Below, piece after piece: positions 7,599 through 15,681 of a DNA stretch of 26,949 nucleotides. This DNA is from 70-18 sp041691815 (lineage in GTDB: Bacteria; Pseudomonadota; Alphaproteobacteria; Acetobacterales; Acetobacteraceae): contig JBEPTZ010000058.1 of assembly GCA_041691815.1 (NCBI GenBank), forward strand, positions 1 to 26,949, in the 5' to 3' direction. The notes beneath the pieces were generated by a model that saw only the letters and a list, made by a program, of their open reading frames with translations, was not told the DNA's origin and did not search any database. Position 1 is the stretch's first letter. Every line of letters begins with the position of its first letter. The translations under genes and the position numbers were made by a program.

Positions 7599-8513
7599 TT
7601 GACCCTGCTTGCGGAGCAGCTGCTGAACGGACTGCAATTCGGCGTCATGCTGTTCCTGATGGCCGCCGGGCTGACGCTGGTGTTCGGCGTGATGGGGCTG
7701 ATCAACCTGGCGCATGGCTCGCTGTTCATGGTCGGCGCCTTTGCCGCGGCCTGGGTGCAGGGGCAGACCGGCTCGTTCCTGCTCGGGCTGCTCGCCGGGC
7801 TGGCCGCCGCCGGCGTCACCGGCATTGCGATGGAACTGGTGGTGCTGCGGCGGCTGTATGGGCGGGACCATCTGGACCAGGTGGTCGCCACGTTCGGGCT
7901 GATCCTGTTCTTCAACGAGGCGATGGCGATCATCTTTGGCCGCCAGCCGCTCACCGTCGGTATTCCGGCCTGGCTGTCCGGCGCGGTGCAGATCATTCCC
8001 GGGGTGCCGTATCCGGTATTCCGACTGGCGATCATCGGCGCCGGGTTGCTGGTGGCGGGCGGGTTGTACTGGCTGATCGGCCACACTAGGCTCGGCATGC
8101 TGCTGCGCGCCGGTGCGACCAACCGGGACATGGTGCGGGCGCTGGGGGTGGATATCGGCAAGCTGACCACCGCGGTATTCGGCCTCGGCGCGCTGCTGGC
8201 CGGGTTGGCCGGGGTGCTGACCGGGCCGCTGCTGTCGGTGCAGGTCGGCATGGGCGACCGCATTCTGATCACCACCTTCGTGGTCATCGTCATCGGCGGC
8301 CTCGGCTCGGTGCGCGGCGCGTTTGCCGGCGCGATGCTGGTCGGCATGGTGGACACGCTGTCGCGCGCCTTTCTGCCGGCGCTGCTGCGCGGCGTGCTGC
8401 CGGTGTCCAGCGCCGATGCGGTGGCGGCCGGGCTGGCCTCGATGTCGATCTTCATCCTGATGGCGCTGGTGCTGCTGCTGCGGCCGCGCGGGTTGTTTCC
8501 GGCGCATGGCTGA
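7599..8513 (+). CDS. livH: Branched-chain-type ABC transporter permease, LivH family
   Basis: Inner-membrane permease with about eight hydrophobic segments. Family-typical runs are EQLLNGLQFGVMLFLMAAG, FGVMGLINLAHGSLFMVGAF, the loop RLGMLLRAGATNRDMVRALG and VIVIGGLGSVRGAFAGAM. I chose the TTG at 7599 because LivH proteins usually begin a few residues before the EQLLNGLQ motif (304 residues) and this leaves a 22-base gap after the receptor gene. ATG codons at 7542 and 7554, inside the receptor gene, are alternatives giving 323 or 319 residues. The gene ends directly at a three-hairpin element that separates it from its partner permease, which is unusual for this operon type. Symbol by homology; the substrate need not be branched-chain amino acids. 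Confidence 0.9.
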   Translation: MTLLAEQLLNGLQFGVMLFLMAAGLTLVFGVMGLINLAHGSLFMVGAFAAAWVQGQTGSFLLGLLAGLAAAGVTGIAMELVVLRRLYGRDHLDQVVATFGLILFFNEAMAIIFGRQPLTVGIPAWLSGAVQIIPGVPYPVFRLAIIGAGLLVAGGLYWLIGHTRLGMLLRAGATNRDMVRALGVDIGKLTTAVFGLGALLAGLAGVLTGPLLSVQVGMGDRILITTFVVIVIGGLGSVRGAFAGAMLVGMVDTLSRAFLPALLRGVLPVSSADAVAAGLASMSIFILMALVLLLRPRGLFPAHG

Positions 8514-8646
8514 AGCAAGGAAGCAGTTCTTTTTTGAAAAAAAGAACCAAAAAACTTTACCCCTTGTCCCTCGGACCGCGGCAGTGGTGACTCCCAGGGA
8601 TGAAGTTTTTTTGCTTCTTTGTTTTCAAACAAAGAAGACTTGCTTG
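8514..8646. repeat. Three-hairpin A/T-tract element, copy 2
   Basis: Same order of parts as the copy at 3029-3140. Hairpin 1 has arms GTTCTTTTTT (8526-8535) and AAAAAAAGAAC (8537-8547). The central block keeps only its outer arms, an AAAAAACTT-type run facing AAGTTTTTTT, while its core has diverged. Hairpin 3 has perfect 11-bp arms, CTTCTTTGTTT (8614-8624) and its complement at 8627-8637. A GCAAGG flank on the left faces CTTGCTTGC on the right. It starts at the permease stop and ends 3 bases before the next ATG, so it fills the whole gap between two genes of one transporter. Confidence 0.85.
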
Positions 8647-8648
8647 CC

Positions 8649-9614
8649 ATGAATCGCCAACGCTACGCCACGCTGGTGATCCTGGCGCTACTCGCGCTAG
8701 TGCCGTTGCTCGCCTGGGCGCTGCACCGCCCCGATTTCATCACCCTGGCCACCCAGGTTGCGATATTCGCCATCGCCGCCGTGGCGCTCGACCTGTTGCT
8801 GGGCCATACCGGCCTGCCCAGCTTTGGCCATGCCGGCTTCTTCGGTCTCGGCGGCTACACGGTCGGCATCCTGGCCTTCCACGCCGCCGATGGCAGCCAG
8901 TTTCTCGGCTTCATCCCAGGTGCCACCGCCGCCTGGGTGGTGTGGCCGGCGGCGATCCTGGCGGCGGCGCTGGCGGCGCTGGTGATCGGCGCGTTGTCGC
9001 TGCGCACCACCGGGGTGTCGTTCATCATGATCACGCTGGCGTTCGCGCAGATGCTGTTCTTCCTGTTCGTGTCGCTGAAGTTGTATGGCGGCGATGACGG
9101 GCTGGGCTTTCGCAGCCGCAACCCGGTGCCGGGCATCTCGCCGCGCGACAACACCGGCTTCTACTACGTCTGCCTTGTCGCGTTGCTGCTGGTGCTGGCC
9201 GGCTGCCACCGCGTCACCCGCTCGCGTTTCGGGCAGGTGCTGGCCGGCATCAGGCAGAACGAGCGCCGCATCGCCGCGATCGGCCTGTCGCCGTATCGCT
9301 ACAAGCTGGCGGCCTTCGTGTTGTCCGGCGCCGTCGCCGGGCTGGCCGGCGCGCTGTATGCCAACATGCTGCGCTTCATCAGCCCGGACGCGCTGGACTG
9401 GACGCTGTCCGGCGAGTTTATGGTGATGGTGGTGTTGGGCGGCGCCGGCACGCTGATGGGCCCGGTGCTGGGGGCGGCGGCGCTGGTGTTGCTGCAATCG
9501 GCGCTGTCGCAATGGACCGAGCATTGGATGATCGTGATGGGCCCGGTGCTGGTGCTGGTGGTGCTCGCTGCCCCGCGCGGCATCTGGGGCCTGGTCGGGG
9601 GCAGGGGACGGTGA
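8649..9614 (+). CDS. livM: Branched-chain-type ABC transporter permease, LivM family
   Basis: Second membrane subunit of the importer, 321 residues. Family marks are ALDLLLGHTGLPSFGHAGFF, LSLRTTGVSFIMITLAFAQM, the coupling loop RFGQVLAGIRQNERRIAAIG and MVMVVLGGAGTLMGPVLGAA. I chose the ATG at 8649, the first methionine after the repeat element; the open frame reaches back into the element. No clear Shine-Dalgarno sequence precedes it, because the element supplies the leader (GAAGACTTGCTTGCC). Translation may thus be weaker than for the coupled neighbours. The stop overlaps the start of the first ATPase gene. Confidence 0.92.
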   Translation: MNRQRYATLVILALLALVPLLAWALHRPDFITLATQVAIFAIAAVALDLLLGHTGLPSFGHAGFFGLGGYTVGILAFHAADGSQFLGFIPGATAAWVVWPAAILAAALAALVIGALSLRTTGVSFIMITLAFAQMLFFLFVSLKLYGGDDGLGFRSRNPVPGISPRDNTGFYYVCLVALLLVLAGCHRVTRSRFGQVLAGIRQNERRIAAIGLSPYRYKLAAFVLSGAVAGLAGALYANMLRFISPDALDWTLSGEFMVMVVLGGAGTLMGPVLGAAALVLLQSALSQWTEHWMIVMGPVLVLVVLAAPRGIWGLVGGRGR

Positions 9615-10351
9615 CGGCGCTGCTCATCGCCACCGGGCTGGTCAAGCGCTTCGGCGGCCTGCGCGCCGCTGACGGGCTGGATCTCGCGGTGGAACAGGGC
9701 GAACTCCATGCGCTGATCGGCCCTAACGGTGCCGGCAAGTCCACCGCCATCGCGCTGCTGGCCGGTGAACTTGCCCCGGATGCCGGGCGCATCCGGCTGG
9801 GCGCCGCCGACATCACCCGGCTCTCCACCGCCGCCCGGGTCCGCGCCGGCCTCGCCCGTTCCTACCAGACCACCTCGCTGTTCGCCGACTTCACCGCACT
9901 GCAAAACCTCGCGCTGGTGCTACAGATACGCGCCGGCCACAGTTTTCGCGGCTGGACCCCCGCCGCCGCCGATCCTCGGCTCGCCGCCCCGGCCACCGCC
10001 CTGCTGGCCCGCTTCGCGCTGCGTCCCGACACCCCGGCCCGCGACCTCTCGCATGGCGAGCAGCGCCAACTCGAACTGGCGATGGCGGTGGCCACCGGAG
10101 CCAGCCTGCTGCTGCTCGACGAGCCAATGGCCGGCCTCGGCCCCGCCGAATCCGAGGCGATGACCGAGACCCTCGCCACCCTCAAACGCGATGCCACCAT
10201 CCTGCTGGTCGAGCACGACATGGATGCGGTGTTCGCACTGGCCGACCGCGTCACCGTGCTGGTCGCCGGCCGCGCGATCGCCACCGGCACGCCGGAAGCG
10301 ATCCGCGCCGACCCGGTGGTCCGCCGCGCCTATCTCGGCGAGGACGCCTGA
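9611..10351 (+). CDS. livG: ABC transporter ATP-binding protein, LivG family
   Basis: First ATPase subunit (246 residues) driving the importer from the cytoplasmic face. Walker A is GPNGAGKST, the signature is LSHGEQRQLELAMAVA, Walker B is LLLLDEPMAGLGP, and the switch histidine sits in LLVEHDMDAVF. The start is a GTG at 9611 that overlaps the permease stop (GTGA). From about here onward, codon third positions shift from G-rich to C-rich relative to upstream genes on the same strand. The downstream LivF start overlaps by one base. Confidence 0.93.
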   Translation: MTALLIATGLVKRFGGLRAADGLDLAVEQGELHALIGPNGAGKSTAIALLAGELAPDAGRIRLGAADITRLSTAARVRAGLARSYQTTSLFADFTALQNLALVLQIRAGHSFRGWTPAAADPRLAAPATALLARFALRPDTPARDLSHGEQRQLELAMAVATGASLLLLDEPMAGLGPAESEAMTETLATLKRDATILLVEHDMDAVFALADRVTVLVAGRAIATGTPEAIRADPVVRRAYLGEDA

Positions 10352-11031
10352 TGCTCGCCGTCGAAGCGCTACAGGCCGGCTACGGCCCCGCGCCGGTGCT
10401 GCACGACCTCAGCCTCAGCGTGGCGCGCGGGGAAGTCACCACGCTGCTCGGCCGCAACGGCATGGGCAAGACCACCACCATCCGCGCCATCATGGGCCTG
10501 CTGCGCCCCAGCGCCGGGCGCATCAGTTTCCAGGGCCAGCCGATCGCAGGCCAAAAGCCGGAGGCGATCGCCCGCCTCGGCCTTGGTTTGGTGCCAGAGG
10601 GAAGGCATGTGTTCCCCACGCTCACCGTCCGCGAGAACCTGGTTGCCACCGCCCGGCCCGGCCCCTGGACGCTGCCGCGCATCCACGCGCTGTTTCCCCG
10701 CCTCGCCGAACGCAGCCGCCAGCGCGCCGCCACCCTCTCCGGCGGCGAGCAGCAGATGCTGGCAATCGGACGCGCGCTGATGACCAATCCCAGCCTGCTG
10801 ATTCTCGACGAAGCCACCGAGGGCCTGGCCCCGTTGATCCGCGCCGAGATCTGGCAGTGCCTGCAAACCCTCAAATCCGACGGCCTCGCCATCCTGCTGG
10901 TCGACAAGAACCTTGCGGCGCTCAAGCGCCTGGCCGACCATCACGTCATCATCGAGAAGGGCCGCACCGTCTGGCAGGGCCCCGCCGCGGCACTCGATCC
11001 CGCCCTGGCGCATCGCCATCTGGGAGTCTGA
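10351..11031 (+). CDS. livF: ABC transporter ATP-binding protein, LivF family
   Basis: Second ATPase subunit, 226 residues. Walker A is GRNGMGKTT, the signature is TLSGGEQQMLAIGRALM, and Walker B is LLILDEATEGLAP. The position usually held by the switch histidine reads LLVDKNLAALKRL, with Asp-Lys-Asn in place of the more usual Glu-Gln-Asn or Glu-His-Asp. Some LivF proteins lack the histidine, so this is not proof of inactivity. The start overlaps the LivG stop by one base (TGATG). The first esterase gene follows after 5 bases, so uptake and hydrolysis are probably co-transcribed. Confidence 0.93.
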   Translation: MLAVEALQAGYGPAPVLHDLSLSVARGEVTTLLGRNGMGKTTTIRAIMGLLRPSAGRISFQGQPIAGQKPEAIARLGLGLVPEGRHVFPTLTVRENLVATARPGPWTLPRIHALFPRLAERSRQRAATLSGGEQQMLAIGRALMTNPSLLILDEATEGLAPLIRAEIWQCLQTLKSDGLAILLVDKNLAALKRLADHHVIIEKGRTVWQGPAAALDPALAHRHLGV

Positions 11032-11036
11032 CCGGC

Positions 11037-12500
11037 ATGACCGCCATCGCGCACACCGAAAGCGGCGACCTCGCCGGCCTCACCGATCACGGAATCGCCA
11101 TCTTCCGCGCCGTCCCCTACGCCGCACCACCGACCGGCAAGCTGCGCTTCGCCGCACCGCAGCCCGCCGTCCCCTGGTCCGGCCAGCGCGACGCCACCGC
11201 GCACGGCCCGATCGCCCCGCAAACCCCCACCCGCCTTGCCCCGGCAATGGGCGATTACCGCCGGCCGATGGACGAGGACTGCCTGACGCTGACCATCTGG
11301 ACCCCGGCTGCCGACGCCGCCAAACGTCCGGTGCTGGTCTGGCTGCATGGCGGCGCCTGGATGTCCGGCGGCGCTTCGCTGGACTGGTACGACGGCAGCA
11401 TCCTGGCGCGGGAAGCCGGCATCGTCGTGGTCGGCGTCAACTACCGGCTCGGCGCGGTCGGCTACCTGCACCTGCCCGGCGTAACCCCCGACGAAGGCGA
11501 CCCCGGCACGCTCGACCAGGCCGCCGCGCTGGCCTGGGTGCAGGCCAATATCGCGGCCTTTGGCGGTGACCCCGCCCGCGTCACCATCGCCGGCCAGTCC
11601 GCCGGCGCCGCCTCGATCGGCCGCCTGCTGCTGCACCCCGCCGCCTGCCACCAGTTCCGCGCCGCCATCCTGCAAAGCGGCAGCTTCGGCCGCCCGCCGC
11701 TGTCACGCACCGAGGCCGCCGCCACCGCCCGCGACTACCTCGCCCATCTCGGCCTGGACCCCGCCGCACCCGATCTCGCCGACCGCCTGCGCGCCGTCCC
11801 GGTTGCAGCACTGCTCGACGCGCAAATCGCGCTGGGTCGCGCCCGCGCCCGCTTCGCCGAGACCAACCCGCCCTTCATGCCGACACTGCCCGGCGCACGC
11901 ACCCAGCCAGAGCTGATCGCCGCCATCGCCGCAGCCGCCCACGGCAAACCGTTGCTGATCGGCGCCACACGCGAGGAGGTGCATGCCTTCTTCGCCTCCA
12001 ACCCCGCCATGGCCACCGCCGACCCGGCGCAGATCGCCGCCCGCTTCCAGGCCCTCGGCGCCAGCGAAGCTCCCTATCACCGCCGCCGCCCGGCCGGCTC
12101 ACCGATGGACCTGCTGGCCGACATGTCCAGCGACCGCACCTTCCTGTGGCCCGCCATGCAACTGGCCGAGGCGGCCCCCGGCCCGGTATTCGCCTACCAG
12201 TTCAACTGGGCGCCGCCCGGCAGCCGCTTCCACGCCTGCCACTGCATCGAACTGCCCTTCGTATTCGGCAATTTTTCCTCATGGCCCGATGCCGGCATGC
12301 TGGCCGGTGGCGACCACTCGGAAATGGAGGCGCTCTCCGCCGAGATCCGCGCCGCCTGGGCCGCCTTCATCACCCACGGCGGCCCCTCGCTCCCCGGCCT
12401 GCCCTGGCCGCACTACGACGCCAGCCGCCGCCTCACCATGCAACTCGACCGCGTGGTCGCCGTCGCCGGCGACCCCGCCGGCATGGACAGCCGCCGATGA
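11037..12500 (+). CDS. Type-B carboxylesterase, first of a tandem pair
   Basis: Alpha/beta-hydrolase of the carboxylesterase/lipase type B family, 487 residues. It has FRAVPYAAPPTGKLRF near the start, EDCLTLTIWTP, the oxyanion-hole motif WLHGGAWMSG, and the nucleophile Ser188 in IAGQSAGAAS. The C-terminal HCIELPFVFGNF matches the block usually holding the catalytic histidine. No signal peptide is seen, so it is probably cytoplasmic and acts on an imported ester. It lies 5 bases after the transporter ATPase gene, and its stop overlaps the start of a paralogue. The substrate is unknown. Confidence 0.9.
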   Translation: MTAIAHTESGDLAGLTDHGIAIFRAVPYAAPPTGKLRFAAPQPAVPWSGQRDATAHGPIAPQTPTRLAPAMGDYRRPMDEDCLTLTIWTPAADAAKRPVLVWLHGGAWMSGGASLDWYDGSILAREAGIVVVGVNYRLGAVGYLHLPGVTPDEGDPGTLDQAAALAWVQANIAAFGGDPARVTIAGQSAGAASIGRLLLHPAACHQFRAAILQSGSFGRPPLSRTEAAATARDYLAHLGLDPAAPDLADRLRAVPVAALLDAQIALGRARARFAETNPPFMPTLPGARTQPELIAAIAAAAHGKPLLIGATREEVHAFFASNPAMATADPAQIAARFQALGASEAPYHRRRPAGSPMDLLADMSSDRTFLWPAMQLAEAAPGPVFAYQFNWAPPGSRFHACHCIELPFVFGNFSSWPDAGMLAGGDHSEMEALSAEIRAAWAAFITHGGPSLPGLPWPHYDASRRLTMQLDRVVAVAGDPAGMDSRR

Positions 12501-13942
12501 CCATCGTCCACACAAGGCAAGGCGACCTCCGGGGCCTCGCCGCCAACGGCGTGCTGAACTTCCGCCGCATCCCCTACGCCGCCCCACCCACCGGCCCGCT
12601 CCGCTTCGCCCCGCCGCAGCCGCCGGCCGCCTGGCCCGGCCTGCGCGACGCCACCGCGCACGGCCCGATCGCCCCGCAGCCGCCCTCCCGCCTGCGCGCC
12701 GCGATGGGCGATTTCGACCGCCCGCAATCGGAAGACTGCCTCACCCTCACCATCGCCACCCCCGCCACCACCGGCGCCCGCCCGGTGATCGTCTGGCTGC
12801 ATGGCGGCGCCTATTTCACCGGCGCCGGCTCGCTGGAGTGGTACGACGGCGCCCATCTCGCCCGCGACGGCGACACGGTGTTCGTCGCCGTCAACTACCG
12901 CCTCGGTGCGCTCGGCTTCCTGCACCTGCCCGGCGTCGCAGACGGCAACATGGCGCTGCTGGACATCATCGCCGCCCTGCGCTGGGTCCAGGCCAACATC
13001 GCCGCGTTCGGCGGCGACCCCACCCGCGTCACCCTCATGGGCCAGTCCGCCGGCGCCCACGCGATCATGCTGCTGCTCACCCGCCCCGACACCGACGGCC
13101 TCTTCCACCGCGCCATCCTGCAAAGCCCGCCGCCGCCGATGGCGCCGCACAGTGCCGAACGCGCCACTGAATACGCCGAATTCACCATGAACCTGCTCGG
13201 CACCACCCCCGAGGGCATGCGCACCCAGCCGATCCCCCGCCTGCTCGACGCCCAGATGCAACTCGCCCGCGCCATCGCCCGCTTCGCCGACATCGCGCCC
13301 CCCTTCATGCCGGTCTCCGATGCCTGCGCCGACCCCGCCGCCTTCATCGCCGAAGCCGCCGCCGCCGCCGGCGCCCGCCGCATCCCGCTGGTCATCGGCA
13401 CCACGCGCGACGAGATGGCCGCCTTCTTCATGATCGACCCCGCCGAACCCGACCCGAAAGCCGTCGCCGCCCGCTTCGAGCAACTCACCGGCGACGCCGC
13501 CGCCATCGAGCTCTACCGCCGCCGCCGCCCCGGCGGCTCGGTGGCCCAGTTGCTCGGCGACCTGGTCACCGACCATCTGTTCCTGTTCCCCGCCATCGCC
13601 CTGGCCGACGCTGCCACCCAGGCCGGCGCCGAGGTCTGGCTCTACCAGTTCGACTGGCATCCCCCGGCCACTCGTTTCGCCGCCTGCCACTGCATCGACC
13701 TGCCGTTCACCTTCGCCACCGCCTGGCCGGATGCCGCCATGCTCGCCGGCGCCGACCCCGCCCAGCTCGCCGCCCTGGCCGCCGCGCTGCGCGCCGCCTG
13801 GACCAGCTTCGCCCACGGCCAGCCGCCGGATACCGCCGGCCTGCCCTGGCCGGCGTACCGCCCGGACTGCCGCCTCACGATGGTGTTCGGCGCCATCCTC
13901 GGCGTGGTTGGCGACCCGGCCGGCTGGGCGTGGCGGCAATGA
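12497..13942 (+). CDS. Type-B carboxylesterase, second of a tandem pair
   Basis: Paralogue of the preceding esterase (481 residues) with the same plan: FRRIPYAAPPTGPLRF, EDCLTLTIATP, oxyanion motif WLHGGAYFTG, nucleophile Ser184 in LMGQSAGAHAI, and HCIDLPFTFATA near the end. The two share long identical stretches, including DATAHGPIAPQ, so this is a tandem duplication that has diverged. Its ATG overlaps the first gene's stop. The C-terminal block has Asp where the first copy has Glu (HCID versus HCIE), and small indels surround the lid region, which may reflect different ester specificity. No signal peptide. Very strong preference for C-ending codons. Confidence 0.9.
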   Translation: MTIVHTRQGDLRGLAANGVLNFRRIPYAAPPTGPLRFAPPQPPAAWPGLRDATAHGPIAPQPPSRLRAAMGDFDRPQSEDCLTLTIATPATTGARPVIVWLHGGAYFTGAGSLEWYDGAHLARDGDTVFVAVNYRLGALGFLHLPGVADGNMALLDIIAALRWVQANIAAFGGDPTRVTLMGQSAGAHAIMLLLTRPDTDGLFHRAILQSPPPPMAPHSAERATEYAEFTMNLLGTTPEGMRTQPIPRLLDAQMQLARAIARFADIAPPFMPVSDACADPAAFIAEAAAAAGARRIPLVIGTTRDEMAAFFMIDPAEPDPKAVAARFEQLTGDAAAIELYRRRRPGGSVAQLLGDLVTDHLFLFPAIALADAATQAGAEVWLYQFDWHPPATRFAACHCIDLPFTFATAWPDAAMLAGADPAQLAALAAALRAAWTSFAHGQPPDTAGLPWPAYRPDCRLTMVFGAILGVVGDPAGWAWRQ

Positions 13943-13961
13943 CCCGGTCGCCGCCCGCCCG

Positions 13962-14816
13962 ATGAGACTCGCCATCCTGGTCCTGGCCTATCGCAGCCCC
14001 GTGGTGCTGCGCGCGACGGTCGAGATGTTCGCCGGCACCGACACCATGTTCTTCGTTCATCTCGACGCCCGGGCCGATCTCGCCAGCTTCGCGGCCGACC
14101 TCGCCCGGCCGGACATCCTGTTCATCCCCGACCGCCAGACCGTCTACTGGGGCGGCTTCAACATGGTGCTGGCCGAGTTCGCGCTGCTCCGCGCCGCCCT
14201 GCAACATCGGCAATACGACCGCCTGCTGCTGATCTCCGACGACAGCGCGCCGATCAAGCCGATCCCCAGCCTGCTGCAGCAACTCGCCGCCCCGGCGCTG
14301 TGGATCGGCCAGCACGCCGCGCCGGAATACCGCTGGCGCTACGATTCCTTCGTCTATTTCGACTCCGACGCTACCAACCCGCACTTCATCCCGGCCATTC
14401 ATCGCGTGTTCGGCGAACGTGAATGCGCCGATCTGCAGGCCATGCTGCGGCTGCGCGACATCGGCAAGAAGCCGCTCGCCCGGGTGCTGCACGGCGCGCA
14501 ATGGTGGTGCCTGTCGGCCGAAATCGCCGCCGCCATTCTCGCGCGGCACGATGCCGACGCCCATCTGCGCGAATCCTTCCGCTTCTCCGCCCTGCCCGAT
14601 GAGCAATACCTCCAGACCCTGGTCGGCCTCTGCGCCCCGCAGCATGCCAACCGCGGCCCGCCGATGTTCACCGACTTCAGCCGCGACCCCAAGCCCTACC
14701 TGTTCACCGCGTTCGCCGATCTGGCGCCGGCACTGGCCTCGCCGCGCCTGTTCGCCCGCAAGCTCACCGGCACCGGCCCGCTGCTGGCCGAGCTTGCTGC
14801 CCATCTGGCTTCCTGA
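13962..14816 (+). CDS. GT14-like glycosyltransferase (core-2/I-branching family)
   Basis: A 284-residue protein that resembles the Branch/GT14 family (beta-1,6-N-acetylglucosaminyltransferases). Support comes from the N-terminal AILVLAYRSPVVLRATVEMF, FFVHLDARADL, the VYWGGFNMVLAEFALLRAAL block, LLLISDDSAPIKP and the late HGAQWWCLSAEIAAAIL. It would transfer a sugar to a surface glycan or lipid, but bacterial members are poorly characterised. The ATG at 13962 is chosen because the conserved hydrophobic strand begins immediately after it. It lies 19 bases downstream of the esterase pair on the same strand, which is an odd place for a glycan gene within catabolic genes. No signal peptide or clear membrane anchor. 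Confidence 0.75.
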   Translation: MRLAILVLAYRSPVVLRATVEMFAGTDTMFFVHLDARADLASFAADLARPDILFIPDRQTVYWGGFNMVLAEFALLRAALQHRQYDRLLLISDDSAPIKPIPSLLQQLAAPALWIGQHAAPEYRWRYDSFVYFDSDATNPHFIPAIHRVFGERECADLQAMLRLRDIGKKPLARVLHGAQWWCLSAEIAAAILARHDADAHLRESFRFSALPDEQYLQTLVGLCAPQHANRGPPMFTDFSRDPKPYLFTAFADLAPALASPRLFARKLTGTGPLLAELAAHLAS

Positions 14817-14846
14817 CCCCCGCTTGCCCGCCCCCCGCTTGCCCGG
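14817..14846. repeat. 15-bp tandem duplication
   Basis: Two head-to-tail copies of CCCCCGCTTGCCCG plus one base occur immediately after the glycosyltransferase stop. This is probably replication slippage in C-rich spacer DNA. The remaining spacer up to 14912 shows no other clear structure apart from the SDR ribosome site. Confidence 0.7.
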
Positions 14847-14912
14847 CCCCCCACGCCGCCGCATGCTGCAGCACGCCCGGCCGCACCCCGCCCGCCGCAC
14901 AGGAGCACACCG

Positions 14913-15665
14913 ATGCAACTCACCGGTACGGTCGCCTTGGTCACCGGCGGCAATGGCGGCCTCGGCCAGCGCATCTGCCACGCGCTCGCCCGCCAGGGTG
15001 CGCATATCGCGGTGATGTATGCGCAAAGCCGCGACCAGGCCGAGGCGGTCGCCCGCGACCTCGCCGCACAGTATCAGGTCAACGCGGCCGCCTTCGCCTG
15101 CGACATCACCAGCACCGCGGCGATCGGCCAGCTGGTCGCCGCCGTCACCGCCCGCTTCGGCCGGCTGGACATTCTGGTCAACGATGCCGCCACCAACAAA
15201 TCCGTGCCGTTCCAGGACCTCGACGGCATGACCGCGGAATTGTGGGACCGCATCATGGCGGTCAACCTCACCGGCCCGATGCGGCTGATCCAGGCGGTGG
15301 CGCCGGTGATGCGCGGGCAGGGCAGCGGCCGCATCATCAACATCGCCTCGGTGGCCGGCCTGCACCCCACCGGCTCGTCGATCGGCTACGCAGTGTCCAA
15401 GGCCGGGCTGATCCATCTCACCCGCTGCATGGCGGTGGCGCTGGCGCCGCATACCCTGGTCAACTGCATCGCCCCCGGCCTGCTCGAGGGCACCCGCGCG
15501 ACGGCCAACCTGCGCCCCGACCAGGTGCAGACCTCGGCCGGCGCCTCGCTGCTCAAGAAACCCGCCGACAAGGACGACTGCGCCGATATGGTAGTCACCA
15601 TGTGCCGTACCGAAACCATGACCGGCCAGACCATCGTGATCGATTCCGGCCGGGTGTTTCACTGA
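14913..15665 (+). CDS. Short-chain dehydrogenase/reductase, FabG-like
   Basis: Classical SDR of 250 residues that oxidises or reduces an alcohol/ketone with NAD(P). The cofactor site is VTGGNGGLGQ (residues 10-19), followed by DILVNDAATN, and the active site is Ser in INIASVAG with Tyr159 and Lys163 (GYAVSKAGL). An AGGAG site lies 7 bases before the ATG. The order SDR then cupin, 16 bases apart, after esterases and transporter, fits a later catabolic step. FabG-like sequence alone does not give the substrate. Confidence 0.9.
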   Translation: MQLTGTVALVTGGNGGLGQRICHALARQGAHIAVMYAQSRDQAEAVARDLAAQYQVNAAAFACDITSTAAIGQLVAAVTARFGRLDILVNDAATNKSVPFQDLDGMTAELWDRIMAVNLTGPMRLIQAVAPVMRGQGSGRIINIASVAGLHPTGSSIGYAVSKAGLIHLTRCMAVALAPHTLVNCIAPGLLEGTRATANLRPDQVQTSAGASLLKKPADKDDCADMVVTMCRTETMTGQTIVIDSGRVFH

Positions 15666-15681
15666 ACCGCAGGAGGTTCCC

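Noticed and set aside
5519..8650. Very long minus-strand open frame of 1043 codons opposite the lyase, dioxygenase, receptor and permease genes
   Set aside because: It is antisense to several well-supported genes, has no recognisable domain, and long antisense frames are expected at this GC content.
12413..13975. Minus-strand glycine-rich frame of 520 codons
   Set aside because: It is the antisense shadow of the second esterase; its Gly/Ala/Val-rich composition simply mirrors C-rich codons.
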